Source: Chryseobacterium gleum
GTDB taxonomy: Bacteria; Bacteroidota; Bacteroidia; Flavobacteriales_D; Crocinitomicaceae
Reading direction: 5' to 3'
Assembly: GCA_943326825.2 (NCBI GenBank)
Contig: CALPUT020000009.1
Coordinates: forward strand, 1-22,237
Length of the DNA: 22,237 nt
The translations under genes and the position numbers were made by a program. The notes below the pieces were generated by a model, which had not been told where the DNA came from, searched no databases, and worked only from the letters and a program-made list of their open reading frames with translations. Below are positions 15,347-22,237 of this stretch, one piece after another (the stretch's first letter is position 1; each line of letters starts with the position of its first letter).

Positions 15347-17137
15347 ATGCTCGAATCCATACAATTAAAATTAAAATCGCTTCCTAGTAGCCCTGGAGTT
15401 TATCAGTATTTTGATGCTGAAGGAACGATTATTTATGTTGGTAAAGCAAAAAATCTTAAAAATCGAGTTTCTTCTTATTTTAATAAAAATCAAGAAAACG
15501 GTAAAACGAGAGTACTTGTCCGTAAGATCGTTGATATCCAATACATTATCGTTGATACGGAATTTGATGCATTATTACTTGAAAATAGTTTAATTAAAAA
15601 ATACCAACCTAAATACAATATTCAATTAAAAGACGATAAAACTTATCCTTGGATTTGCATAAAAAAAGAACCATACCCTCGCGTGTTTTCAACTAGAAGA
15701 TTGGTTAGAGATGGATCAAAATATTTTGGACCTTATCCAAGTGTTAAAGTTTTGAATACATTGTTAACATTATTGAAAGAACTATATCCTTTAAGAAATT
15801 GTTCATTTGATTTATCAAAGCAAAAAATTGAAGAACGTAGGTATAAAGTTTGCCTCGAATATCATATTGGAAATTGTAAAGGTCCTTGTGAAGCGAAACA
15901 AACTGAAAGTCAATATCAAATCTATATAACTCAAATTGAAAATATTGTAAAAGGTAATTTGAATAGTGTCGTTCAGGTATTGAAAAATATGATGCAAGAA
16001 TATGCAACCAATTTTCAATATGAATTAGCTCATGAAATCAAACAAAAAATAGATATTATTGAGCAATATAAAGCGAAATCTACCATTGTTTCTCCAACCA
16101 TTCATGAAGTCGATGTTTTAACAATTGTGAATGATGATAAATCAGCTTTCATTAATTATTTAGTGATAAGTAATGGAACAATCATTCATGGATATACAAC
16201 CGAGGTAAAGAAAAAATTAGACGAAACGCCAGAAGAAATAATCGGATTTGCTTTACCTGAATTAAGAGAACGCTTTGAAAGTCAATCCAAAGAAGTGTTA
16301 TTAGAAAATCCGATTGATTTAAAAATAGAAGGAATTCTATTTTCCGTTCCTCAAAAAGGAGATAAAAAACACTTGGTTGATTTATCGATTCGAAATGGGA
16401 AATTCTATAAATTAGAAAAACTCAAAAAAGAAAAAATCGTTAATACAGAGCGACATACAGAGCGAATCCTAGAACAAATAAAAAAAGATTTTAGATTAAA
16501 AGAACTACCTGTTCACATAGAATGCTTTGATAACTCTAACATTCAAGGAACAAATCCAGTTTCGGCTTGCGTAGTATTTAAAAATGGAAAACCGAGCAAA
16601 CAAGATTATCGTCATTTCAATGTTAAAACAGTAGAAGGACCGAATGATTTTGCGACAATGGAAGAGGCTGTTTATCGTCGATACAAGAGAATGTTGGATG
16701 ATGAACAAACATTGCCTCAATTAATAGTTATCGATGGAGGGAAAGGTCAATTAAGTTCAGCATTAACGGCGTTAGAAAAATTAGAATTAAGAGGCAAAGT
16801 AGCAATTGTCGGTATTGCAAAACGACTGGAAGAAATATTTTTTCCTGGGGACAGTTTACCAATTTATTTAGATAAAAGAAGTGAAAGCTTAAAAGTGATT
16901 CAATTCCTTAGAAATGAGGCGCATCGATTTGGAATTACACATCATAGAAATAGAAGAAGTAAATCGGCCATCGATTCAGAAATCGGAGAGATTGAAGGAA
17001 TTGGTCCAAAGACTCAAGAAATACTTATGAAAACATTTAAAACAGTTTCTGAGATTAAAAAACTTGAATTAAAACAACTTGAAGAAGCTATTGGTTTTTC
17101 TAAAGCAAAAATTGTTTGGAATTATTTTAATCATTAA
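15347..17137 (+). CDS. uvrC: UvrABC excinuclease subunit C
   Basis: UvrC makes both incisions in nucleotide excision repair after UvrA/UvrB have found the lesion. The 596-aa length is normal. The GIY-YIG nuclease domain that cuts 3' is at the N-terminus, with GVYQYF at 17-22 and IIYVGKAKNLKNR at 28-40. A cysteine cluster (CLEYHIGNCKGPC) follows at about 170-180, and the UvrB-binding UVR motif at about 215-235 (YELAHEIKQKI). The RNase-H-like nuclease that cuts 5' begins at about 388 with HIECFDNSNIQG, and a helix-hairpin-helix (EIEGIGPKTQEIL) lies near 548. It converges on hemW with a 28-bp gap in which I see no terminator. Confidence 0.97.
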   Translation: MLESIQLKLKSLPSSPGVYQYFDAEGTIIYVGKAKNLKNRVSSYFNKNQENGKTRVLVRKIVDIQYIIVDTEFDALLLENSLIKKYQPKYNIQLKDDKTYPWICIKKEPYPRVFSTRRLVRDGSKYFGPYPSVKVLNTLLTLLKELYPLRNCSFDLSKQKIEERRYKVCLEYHIGNCKGPCEAKQTESQYQIYITQIENIVKGNLNSVVQVLKNMMQEYATNFQYELAHEIKQKIDIIEQYKAKSTIVSPTIHEVDVLTIVNDDKSAFINYLVISNGTIIHGYTTEVKKKLDETPEEIIGFALPELRERFESQSKEVLLENPIDLKIEGILFSVPQKGDKKHLVDLSIRNGKFYKLEKLKKEKIVNTERHTERILEQIKKDFRLKELPVHIECFDNSNIQGTNPVSACVVFKNGKPSKQDYRHFNVKTVEGPNDFATMEEAVYRRYKRMLDDEQTLPQLIVIDGGKGQLSSALTALEKLELRGKVAIVGIAKRLEEIFFPGDSLPIYLDKRSESLKVIQFLRNEAHRFGITHHRNRRSKSAIDSEIGEIEGIGPKTQEILMKTFKTVSEIKKLELKQLEEAIGFSKAKIVWNYFNH

Positions 17138-17165
17138 ATAAATTGATAGCTAAAGCATAAAAATT

Positions 17166-18284
17166 TTAGATAAATAATTCTGAAGCAATGTGATCAGCTT
17201 TTAATTTCCCTTCTTCTGTAAGAGAAATGATGTTTTCTTCTTGTTTCAACCAATTGCAATCAATGAACTGATTTAAGGTTTTCCAAAATGTTTTTGGTGG
17301 TTCACAAATTTCTTTTAATTTATCCAAATTAAGTCCATAAATTGTTCTAAGCCCAGTTAAAATGAATTCATTAAACTGATTTTCTATCGATAATATCTCA
17401 ATTTCAAACCACTTTTCATCATTTTCCAACGCTTTTATATAACTCCTATTATTAGAAACATTCCAACTTCTGGATTTACCATTAAATGAATGAGCTGATG
17501 GTCCTATTCCAGTATAATGAATTCCTTTCCAATAACTTGAATTGTGTTTTGATTCGAAATTTGGTTTACTAAAATTTGATATTTCATATTGATTTATACC
17601 TGCATTTTTTAATTTTTGAACGAGTAACTCAAATTGATCACTTTGTTCGTCTTCATTAGATAAGTAAATCTGTTTTGAATCAACCCATTTTTTTAAGGCT
17701 GTTTTACCTTCAACAGTCAAACAGTAAGCTGAAATATGTTGCACATCTAATTGAATCGCAATATCAATCATGTCTGCCCATTCTACGATTGTTAGATTAG
17801 GTAATCCATAAATTAAATCAATACTAATATTGTTAAAACCCGCTTTTTGGGCCATAGGAATACAATTCAATGATTCTTCAGCAGTATGAGCTCGATTCAT
17901 CCATTTTAAATCTTCTGCCCGAAATGATTGCAAACCAATACTCAATCTATTAATTCCAACGGATTTAAATTCTACTAATTTTTCAAATGTTAAATCATCC
18001 GGATTTGCTTCAAGGGTGATTTCAGAAGTATCTTTTACCGTGAATGAAGTTTGAATTATTGAAAGCAATAATGCCAATTCGTCTTTCAATAATATACTTG
18101 GAGTTCCACCTCCAAAATAAATGGTTTCGATAGGTTCATTTATTTCTTCCTTACGAAGCAAAATTTCTTTACAAATGGATTCAATCATTTTTTCCCTATA
18201 AGAATGATATGTCGTACTAAAATGAAAATCACAATACGAACATTTTTGCTTACAAAAAGGAATATGAATATAAATACCAGCCAT
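17166..18284 (-). CDS. hemW: Radical SAM heme chaperone HemW
   Basis: HemW binds heme and delivers it to target proteins; it was long misnamed coproporphyrinogen III oxidase. The 372-aa product starts MAGIYIHIPFCKQKCSYCDF, with the radical-SAM cysteines C11, C15 and C18. IETIYFGGGTPSIL and ISIDLIYGLPN are conserved radical-SAM segments. HNSSYW at about 246 fits the HNxxYW motif that marks HemW rather than true HemN, and a C-terminal HemN-type domain follows. The open frame runs on to 18368 but the added 28 residues are hydrophobic, not conserved, and would lie across the promoter seen at 18313-18345, so I use the ATG at 18282-18284. It is divergent from the small gene at 18445. Confidence 0.94.
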   Translation of the reverse strand: MAGIYIHIPFCKQKCSYCDFHFSTTYHSYREKMIESICKEILLRKEEINEPIETIYFGGGTPSILLKDELALLLSIIQTSFTVKDTSEITLEANPDDLTFEKLVEFKSVGINRLSIGLQSFRAEDLKWMNRAHTAEESLNCIPMAQKAGFNNISIDLIYGLPNLTIVEWADMIDIAIQLDVQHISAYCLTVEGKTALKKWVDSKQIYLSNEDEQSDQFELLVQKLKNAGINQYEISNFSKPNFESKHNSSYWKGIHYTGIGPSAHSFNGKSRSWNVSNNRSYIKALENDEKWFEIEILSIENQFNEFILTGLRTIYGLNLDKLKEICEPPKTFWKTLNQFIDCNWLKQEENIISLTEEGKLKADHIASELFI

Positions 18285-18312
18285 ACGGTGTAAAGTTAAC
18301 GTGATTTCTATG

Positions 18313-18345
18313 CAAATAAGAAATTCTAGTAAAATAGTAAGCAAA
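18313..18345 (-). promoter_or_regulatory. Probable promoter of hemW
   Basis: On the minus strand TTTG (18345-18342) is followed after 21 bases by CTTATTTG (18320-18313), which differs from TAnnTTTG at the first two positions only. Spacing is ideal and the leader would be about 22 bases to the ATG at 18284. A second box, TATTTTTG, overlaps the -33 element. Confidence 0.45.
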
Positions 18346-18444
18346 AATAAGGATATGCCAAAAAACATTTTAAAATTTATAGGTTAATGCGCGGAAAATT
18401 AAATTTTAATTGTACATTAATACTATAATTCAAAATTCTACGCT

Positions 18445-18795
18445 ATGAATTTCAATGAAAGTAAAAAATCGCTAAGCGAAGAGCTTGATCAGTTTATGAA
18501 TATTTTAAATGATTTATTACCTCATTATGAACGTTTAATGAATCAACAATCATTGAATAAAGATGAATTGAAAGAATTAGGAGAAGTAGAATATTTCCTA
18601 ATTGAAGTGAATTCCAAAATCAACGATATTAAAAATAAATTAGATCAACATCTTTTTGGACATACATTAGATTTGTATTATAAGTACAAAGAAAAAGCAA
18701 AAGAAGGAGATTTAAATGCAATTCAAAAGGTAAATAGAATGCGAGATTTCTTTAAAAACACATTGAAGGGAGAGGCAATGGTGAATTGGAATTAA
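18445..18795 (+). CDS. Small helical protein of unknown function
   Basis: A 116-aa protein with no signal peptide and no membrane segment. It is nearly all helical by composition, with leucine-spaced charged stretches such as SLSEELDQFMNILNDLL and KINDIKNKLDQHLFG, suggesting a short coiled coil or helical bundle. I do not recognise the family. The ATG at 18445 is the only good start; the frame is full of Lys/Glu codons typical of its neighbours, which supports a real gene. It is divergent from hemW and converges on the LETM1-related gene with one base between the two stop codons. Confidence 0.7.
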   Translation: MNFNESKKSLSEELDQFMNILNDLLPHYERLMNQQSLNKDELKELGEVEYFLIEVNSKINDIKNKLDQHLFGHTLDLYYKYKEKAKEGDLNAIQKVNRMRDFFKNTLKGEAMVNWN

Positions 18796-18796
18796 A

Positions 18797-20062
18797 TTAT
18801 TTTTTAATCTTTTTTTCAATTTCATTATCCCTAAATGCTGAAGGAACTAAATCAGGAATAATCTTCAATACCAACGGTAGTAAAATAGCTCCTCCAGGCA
18901 GTAAAAATATGGCCAACGATGGCATTGATTTTACTATATCTAAAAATTGAGATTTTACTATTTCTTTTTCTTCCTTCGATAGATCTTCTGTTGCTGATTT
19001 TTTAATCAGAAATACTAAATCTTTACTCTGTTTTAACTCTGCAGCTAATTTATCTTTATTCCTACCTAGAATCTTTAACCAATGTTTAGTAACACTGTTA
19101 TACATTTTTTCATAGGAAGTTGATGATTGTAGAAACGAAACTTTGTCATTATTCTGTAAAACAAATTTTTCTATCAATAAGACTGATTCGTTAAAAGACT
19201 GATTTGTAATTTTTAAATAATCAAAAAGGTCATGAAGATATTTCTCTTCTTCTAAATTAGTTTGATTCTTAGAATAAATTGTAAGAATGGAAAGGTCTAA
19301 AATAAATTGTTTGAACATCCAATTTGAGAAGACAACTTCAGTAAAATCATTAAAACTAGCCCCTTTTTTAAATTTTTCTTGAACAAATGCTTTGTCACTT
19401 TCGTGTAAATTCGCTGATGCTAAAAATATTTTAAACATTGATTTTTCTGATTCTTGAATTGCTCCATCAGAACTTGCAGAAAGTGTAATTGCAATTAATG
19501 CATTTGTTGCTAATTCATTATAATTTGAAAATGTCTTTTGGTTCTTACTTTTTAAGTAATCATGATAAAGAATGATATCAAGATAAACGAAAACATTACT
19601 CAAAGAATTAATCCAAATTCGGTTATCTAATAATTTTACTTTAATATCAACTCTTTTAGATAAGATATCTTCTAGCTTTTCATTATTTTCTTCTTTGATA
19701 AAAAAAGTAAATATTTTTTTAATCGAATAAGAATTATGTTTACCATAAAAATCCAACATTGAGGCGATAAAACCTTCTTTACTGATATTGGATTTTTTCT
19801 CGAAGTTTAAATAAATAAAATAATGGGATTCAAATAGTAAAAGTTTTAGTTTTTCCTCAGATGTCCAATTCGTATCATCTAAACTTTTACAAAAAAGTAA
19901 TTCAGATGCATATCCAAAATTAATTCCAGTTTGACCTAAAAATAAATGCACAAAATGTTGTTCGTTCAACCCTTTCGGGCGAACAAATGAAGTGTCAATT
20001 TCATTTTTATCTACTAAATAGAAGAATTTGTTAATCCATCCTTTTGAACCTGGTTGCAACAT
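18797..20062 (-). CDS. LETM1-related protein with TerB-like middle
   Basis: A 421-aa protein of a Bacteroidota family that I recall being called LETM1-related biofilm-associated protein. The C-terminal part, about 360-410, has the LETM1-like signature: KSMPSLAIFLLPGGAILLPL followed by VLKIIPDLVPSAF, a hydrophobic, proline-bearing segment that may touch the membrane. Residues about 184-235 (NALIAITLSASSDGAIQESE...) resemble a TerB-type helical domain, with the 'DG.i...E' pattern seen there. The N-terminal 170 residues are helical and unassigned. No signal peptide is seen. In mitochondria LETM1 concerns ion transport; its bacterial role is not established. The gene has a -7 box 22 bases above its ATG and lies 73 bp after the beta-barrel gene. 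Confidence 0.82.
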   Translation of the reverse strand: MLQPGSKGWINKFFYLVDKNEIDTSFVRPKGLNEQHFVHLFLGQTGINFGYASELLFCKSLDDTNWTSEEKLKLLLFESHYFIYLNFEKKSNISKEGFIASMLDFYGKHNSYSIKKIFTFFIKEENNEKLEDILSKRVDIKVKLLDNRIWINSLSNVFVYLDIILYHDYLKSKNQKTFSNYNELATNALIAITLSASSDGAIQESEKSMFKIFLASANLHESDKAFVQEKFKKGASFNDFTEVVFSNWMFKQFILDLSILTIYSKNQTNLEEEKYLHDLFDYLKITNQSFNESVLLIEKFVLQNNDKVSFLQSSTSYEKMYNSVTKHWLKILGRNKDKLAAELKQSKDLVFLIKKSATEDLSKEEKEIVKSQFLDIVKSMPSLAIFLLPGGAILLPLVLKIIPDLVPSAFRDNEIEKKIKK

Positions 20063-20083
20063 CTTTTAAAGAATTAAGCTACA

Positions 20084-20091
20084 CAAATTTA
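20084..20091 (-). promoter_or_regulatory. Probable -7 promoter box of the LETM1-related gene
   Basis: TAAATTTG on the minus strand matches TAnnTTTG and lies 21 bases upstream of the ATG. No TTTG is seen 19-21 bases further up. It suggests a transcript separate from the beta-barrel gene. Confidence 0.45.
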
Positions 20092-20135
20092 CGAATTAGA
20101 TTCTATGAAAATAATGATTGAAAGAATAAACTATT

Positions 20136-20702
20136 TTATAATTTACTTAGAGCAGATTTTAATGTGATAGAATACATTAAAAAATTGTTTTTAACTTGGG
20201 TTACTCCAAAAAATGCTGAAGCTTGCAATCCAAGTGCAACTCCATCAGCCACAAAATAATTCAATCCTAAACCTAAGTTAGGTTGTAATAAAACATTTTT
20301 TTGAATTGTTGTAATTCCAAAACCACCATTAATATAGGTGTCAAATCTCCCCGTATCAAAAAAAGCATTTGGGTGAAAAACACCTTTTATCATAGAAGAA
20401 CTAAAAAATTGAGGTGATTTTATTTTTTCAGAATTGATTGTTTTTCCTTTATCAAAAGCATTGAATGATTCTGAAAATTCAAAACTAACCAATTCATTTA
20501 ACTTATATCCTACTAATAATACACTAGGGCAGTTTAATGAATTCCAACTTTTACGTGAATTCAATAAGTCTTTCTTAACATTACCATCATTATCGATAAT
20601 ATTTATCCCAACACCGACAGTCCAGTTTTCATATTTTTGAGCGATTAGATCGCTAAGTGTTAATGATGTTATAATCAATAATATAAACTTAAAATTTTTC
20701 AT
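20136..20702 (-). CDS. Small outer-membrane beta-barrel-like protein
   Basis: A 188-aa exported protein with a Sec signal (MKNFKFILLIITSLTLSDLIAQ, likely cut after AQ). The mature part alternates polar and hydrophobic residues with many Gly and aromatic residues, for instance TYINGGFGITTI, NLGLGLNYFVADGVALGLQ and SFEFSESF, as in eight-strand OmpA-like or porin-like barrels of Bacteroidota. The last residues are SALSKL rather than the terminal aromatic usual for barrels, a mild reservation. No substrate can be inferred. It is divergent from fbp, sharing a 206-bp region with it, and is followed by the LETM1-related gene on the same strand. Confidence 0.72.
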   Translation of the reverse strand: MKNFKFILLIITSLTLSDLIAQKYENWTVGVGINIIDNDGNVKKDLLNSRKSWNSLNCPSVLLVGYKLNELVSFEFSESFNAFDKGKTINSEKIKSPQFFSSSMIKGVFHPNAFFDTGRFDTYINGGFGITTIQKNVLLQPNLGLGLNYFVADGVALGLQASAFFGVTQVKNNFLMYSITLKSALSKL

Positions 20703-20839
20703 TTTTTATGTTATTAATTGAATAATTAATGAACTTCCATAATTTTATTACTCTCTGTTACGATATAATATAATTTAGGTTTCAATTACTTTGGATTCAT
20801 TTCAATTTAACTAAATAAAATTATTAAAAATGACTTTAT

Positions 20840-20864
20840 AAGCTTTTGACTAAAAGCTTTTGTC
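20840..20864. promoter_or_regulatory. Candidate operator upstream of fbp
   Basis: AAGCTTTT (20840-20847) and AAAAGCTT (20852-20859) form an inverted repeat around GACT. The same stretch also holds a direct repeat: AGCTTTTGAC (20841-20850) and AGCTTTTGTC (20855-20864). It runs into the -33 element of the fbp promoter, where a bound regulator could block or guide RNA polymerase. The repeats are plain; regulation is inferred. Confidence 0.5.
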
Positions 20865-20889
20865 ATTCAGTGTAAAAACACGATATTTG
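20859..20889 (+). promoter_or_regulatory. Promoter of fbp-mfd, Bacteroidota type
   Basis: TTTG (20859-20862), a spacer of 19 bases, then GATATTTG (20882-20889), one mismatch from TAnnTTTG. Transcription would start near 20896, leaving about 13 bases before the fbp ATG. Confidence 0.6.
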
Positions 20890-20908
20890 CATAAAAAAAC
20901 TTAAGAAT

Positions 20909-21931
20909 ATGTCAAAAGTTGTCACGCTGAATGAATTCATAATGAAACGTGAGCACGATTTCGATGGTGCTACAGGTGAATTAACTCGTCTTTTAAATGA
21001 TATCTCTGTCGCTTCAAAAATTGTTGCGCGTGATGTTAGAAGAGCTGGTTTGGTAGATGCCATTCAAGGTGCTCAAGGGGAAGTAAATGTTCAGGGTGAA
21101 GATCAACAAAAATTAGATGTTGTTGCAGATAATCAATTCATCAAAATGTTTGAAGCTGGAGGTGAGGTTTGTGGAATTGCTTCTGAAGAAAATGATGAAT
21201 TCGTTGCTTTTTCAAAAGAATCTTCAAAAAACGGAAAATATGTGGTGCTTTTTGATCCTTTAGATGGTTCATCAAATATCGATGTAAATGTTTCAATCGG
21301 AACTATTTTTTCTATTTATAAAAGAGTTAGCAAAAGAGGTGAATTAGCTTCAGAAGAAGATATGCTTCAAAAAGGAGATATTCAAGTTGCTGCTGGTTAT
21401 GTTCTTTATGGCTCTTCTACCATGTTGGTTTATTCAACAGGAAATGGAGTAAATGGATTTACTTTGGATCCTTCAATCGGGGAATATTGTTTGTCTCATC
21501 CAAATATGAAAATGCCTGAAATCGGTCGTCAATATGCGATGAATGAAGGGAATATCAAAGTAGCTGAAAAAGGAATTCAAGATTATATTTCTTATTGTCA
21601 AGATACTGATGCTTCTACAAATCGCCCTTATTCAGGTAGATACATTGGATCATTAGTTGCAGATTTCCATAGAAGTTTAATTAAAGGTGGAATTTATATC
21701 TATCCAGATACTCCAGCTCACCCAGAAGGAAGATTACGTTTAATTTATGAATGTAATCCTCTAGCATTTATTGCTGAACAAGCAGGTGGATTAGCAACAA
21801 CAGGAAGAAAAAGAATCTTAGATATCAAACCAGAAAAATTACATCAACGTGTTCCTTTTATCATCGGTTCTAAATTGATGGTAGAAAGAGTTGTGAGCTT
21901 AATTGAGGCTGCAAGTGTAGTAGAAAAATAA
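20909..21931 (+). CDS. fbp: Class I fructose-1,6-bisphosphatase
   Basis: Removes the 1-phosphate from fructose 1,6-bisphosphate, the committed step of gluconeogenesis, in the cytoplasm. The 340-aa length fits class I. Metal and substrate residues are visible: GEDQQKLDVVAD at 63-74, the glutamates of ASEEND at 91-96, FDPLDGSSNIDVNVSIGT at 115-132, and the active-site region LIYECNPLAFIAEQAGG near 280-296. The start MSKVVTLNEFIMKREHDFDGATGEL agrees with the family; an inner ATG at 20942 would remove part of the first helix. Its own promoter and a candidate operator lie upstream, and mfd starts one base after its stop, so the two are probably co-transcribed. Confidence 0.97.
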   Translation: MSKVVTLNEFIMKREHDFDGATGELTRLLNDISVASKIVARDVRRAGLVDAIQGAQGEVNVQGEDQQKLDVVADNQFIKMFEAGGEVCGIASEENDEFVAFSKESSKNGKYVVLFDPLDGSSNIDVNVSIGTIFSIYKRVSKRGELASEEDMLQKGDIQVAAGYVLYGSSTMLVYSTGNGVNGFTLDPSIGEYCLSHPNMKMPEIGRQYAMNEGNIKVAEKGIQDYISYCQDTDASTNRPYSGRYIGSLVADFHRSLIKGGIYIYPDTPAHPEGRLRLIYECNPLAFIAEQAGGLATTGRKRILDIKPEKLHQRVPFIIGSKLMVERVVSLIEAASVVEK

Positions 21932-21932
21932 A

Positions 21933-22237
21933 ATGGACTTAAAAGAACTCAAACAAAAATACGCTTCATACGAACATATCGAATCTTCTGCGAATGAATT
22001 GCAGATTGTAGGTTCACGTGTACATTGGAAAGGATTAGTGGGTTCTTCAAAAGCTATTTGTTCTGCTGCTTTATCCGAACAAGTGCCTGGTCATCATTTA
22101 TTTATATTAAACGATAAGGAAGAAGCTGCCTATTTCTTAAATGATTTAGAAAGTTTTTATCCAAACGAAAATCGTGTTTTATTTTACCCTGCTTCGTATC
22201 GAGTTCCTTATCAACTAGAAGAAACCGATAATGCGAA
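21933..22237 (+). CDS. mfd: Transcription-repair coupling factor Mfd, N-terminal fragment
   Basis: Only the first 101 codons are in the window; the full protein is usually above 1100 aa. Mfd removes RNA polymerase stalled at DNA damage and brings in UvrA. The fragment shows the N-terminal UvrB-like domain: GLVGSSKAICSAALSEQ, HLFILNDKEEAAYFLNDLE and FYPASYRVPYQLEETDNA, the start I know from Bacteroidota Mfd proteins. The ATG at 21933-21935 follows the fbp stop after one base. The RNA polymerase binding and helicase domains lie beyond the right edge and cannot be checked. Confidence 0.9.
   Translation, partial: MDLKELKQKYASYEHIESSANELQIVGSRVHWKGLVGSSKAICSAALSEQVPGHHLFILNDKEEAAYFLNDLESFYPNENRVLFYPASYRVPYQLEETDNA

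Overview
The window is AT-rich chromosomal DNA from a member of the Bacteroidota, most likely the order Flavobacteriales. The reasons are the gene set (a DUF4271 membrane protein beside an atypical HemD, a LETM1-related protein, an L32 of the 'HHAHWHEG' type, a GCDH-like acyl-CoA dehydrogenase), the many short SPII lipoproteins, weak or absent Shine-Dalgarno sequences, and several promoters resembling the Bacteroidota pattern TTTG-N19-21-TAnnTTTG. I cannot assign family or genus from the sequence alone. Coding density is high. No stretch over 300 bases lacks a gene; the largest gaps are 13641-13875 (235 bp, holding a terminator and AT-rich repeats) and 20703-20908 (206 bp, holding the fbp promoter). 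I see no rRNA, tRNA, CRISPR array, insertion sequence or phage gene.

Left part, all on the minus strand. The lipid/ribosome cluster reads DUF177 - rpmF - plsX - fabH (fabH runs off the left edge), with a -7 box in front of DUF177. Upstream of it lies pepA - pdxA, joined by a one-base stop/start overlap and driven by a good promoter in front of pepA. Further upstream is an accessory-looking set: a 334-aa lipoprotein, a 1277-aa secreted protein with many MORN/YwqK-like modules and acidic linkers, and a small two-helix membrane protein. The lipoprotein and giant repeat genes overlap by 11 bases. Then comes a glutaryl-CoA dehydrogenase-type acyl-CoA dehydrogenase, followed by a 16-bp perfect hairpin.

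Centre, plus strand. A divergent region leads to the DUF4271 membrane protein and hemD, both apparently starting at TTG and followed by a terminator. Next is an OmpA-type peptidoglycan-binding lipoprotein with a coiled coil, then a small lipocalin-like lipoprotein and a strong terminator, then uvrC.

Right part. hemW (minus) converges on uvrC and diverges from a small helical protein gene. That gene converges, with one base between the stop codons, on a LETM1-related protein with a TerB-like middle. Upstream of that is a small beta-barrel-like envelope protein. Finally fbp, with a promoter and a candidate operator, is followed one base later by the start of mfd, which runs off the right edge.

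Most of the window is conserved housekeeping: fatty acid/phospholipid synthesis, vitamin B6, heme, DNA repair and gluconeogenesis. The least explained parts are the 5202-10670 envelope cassette, the DUF4271-hemD pair, the LETM1/TerB-like protein and the operator-like repeats in front of fbp.
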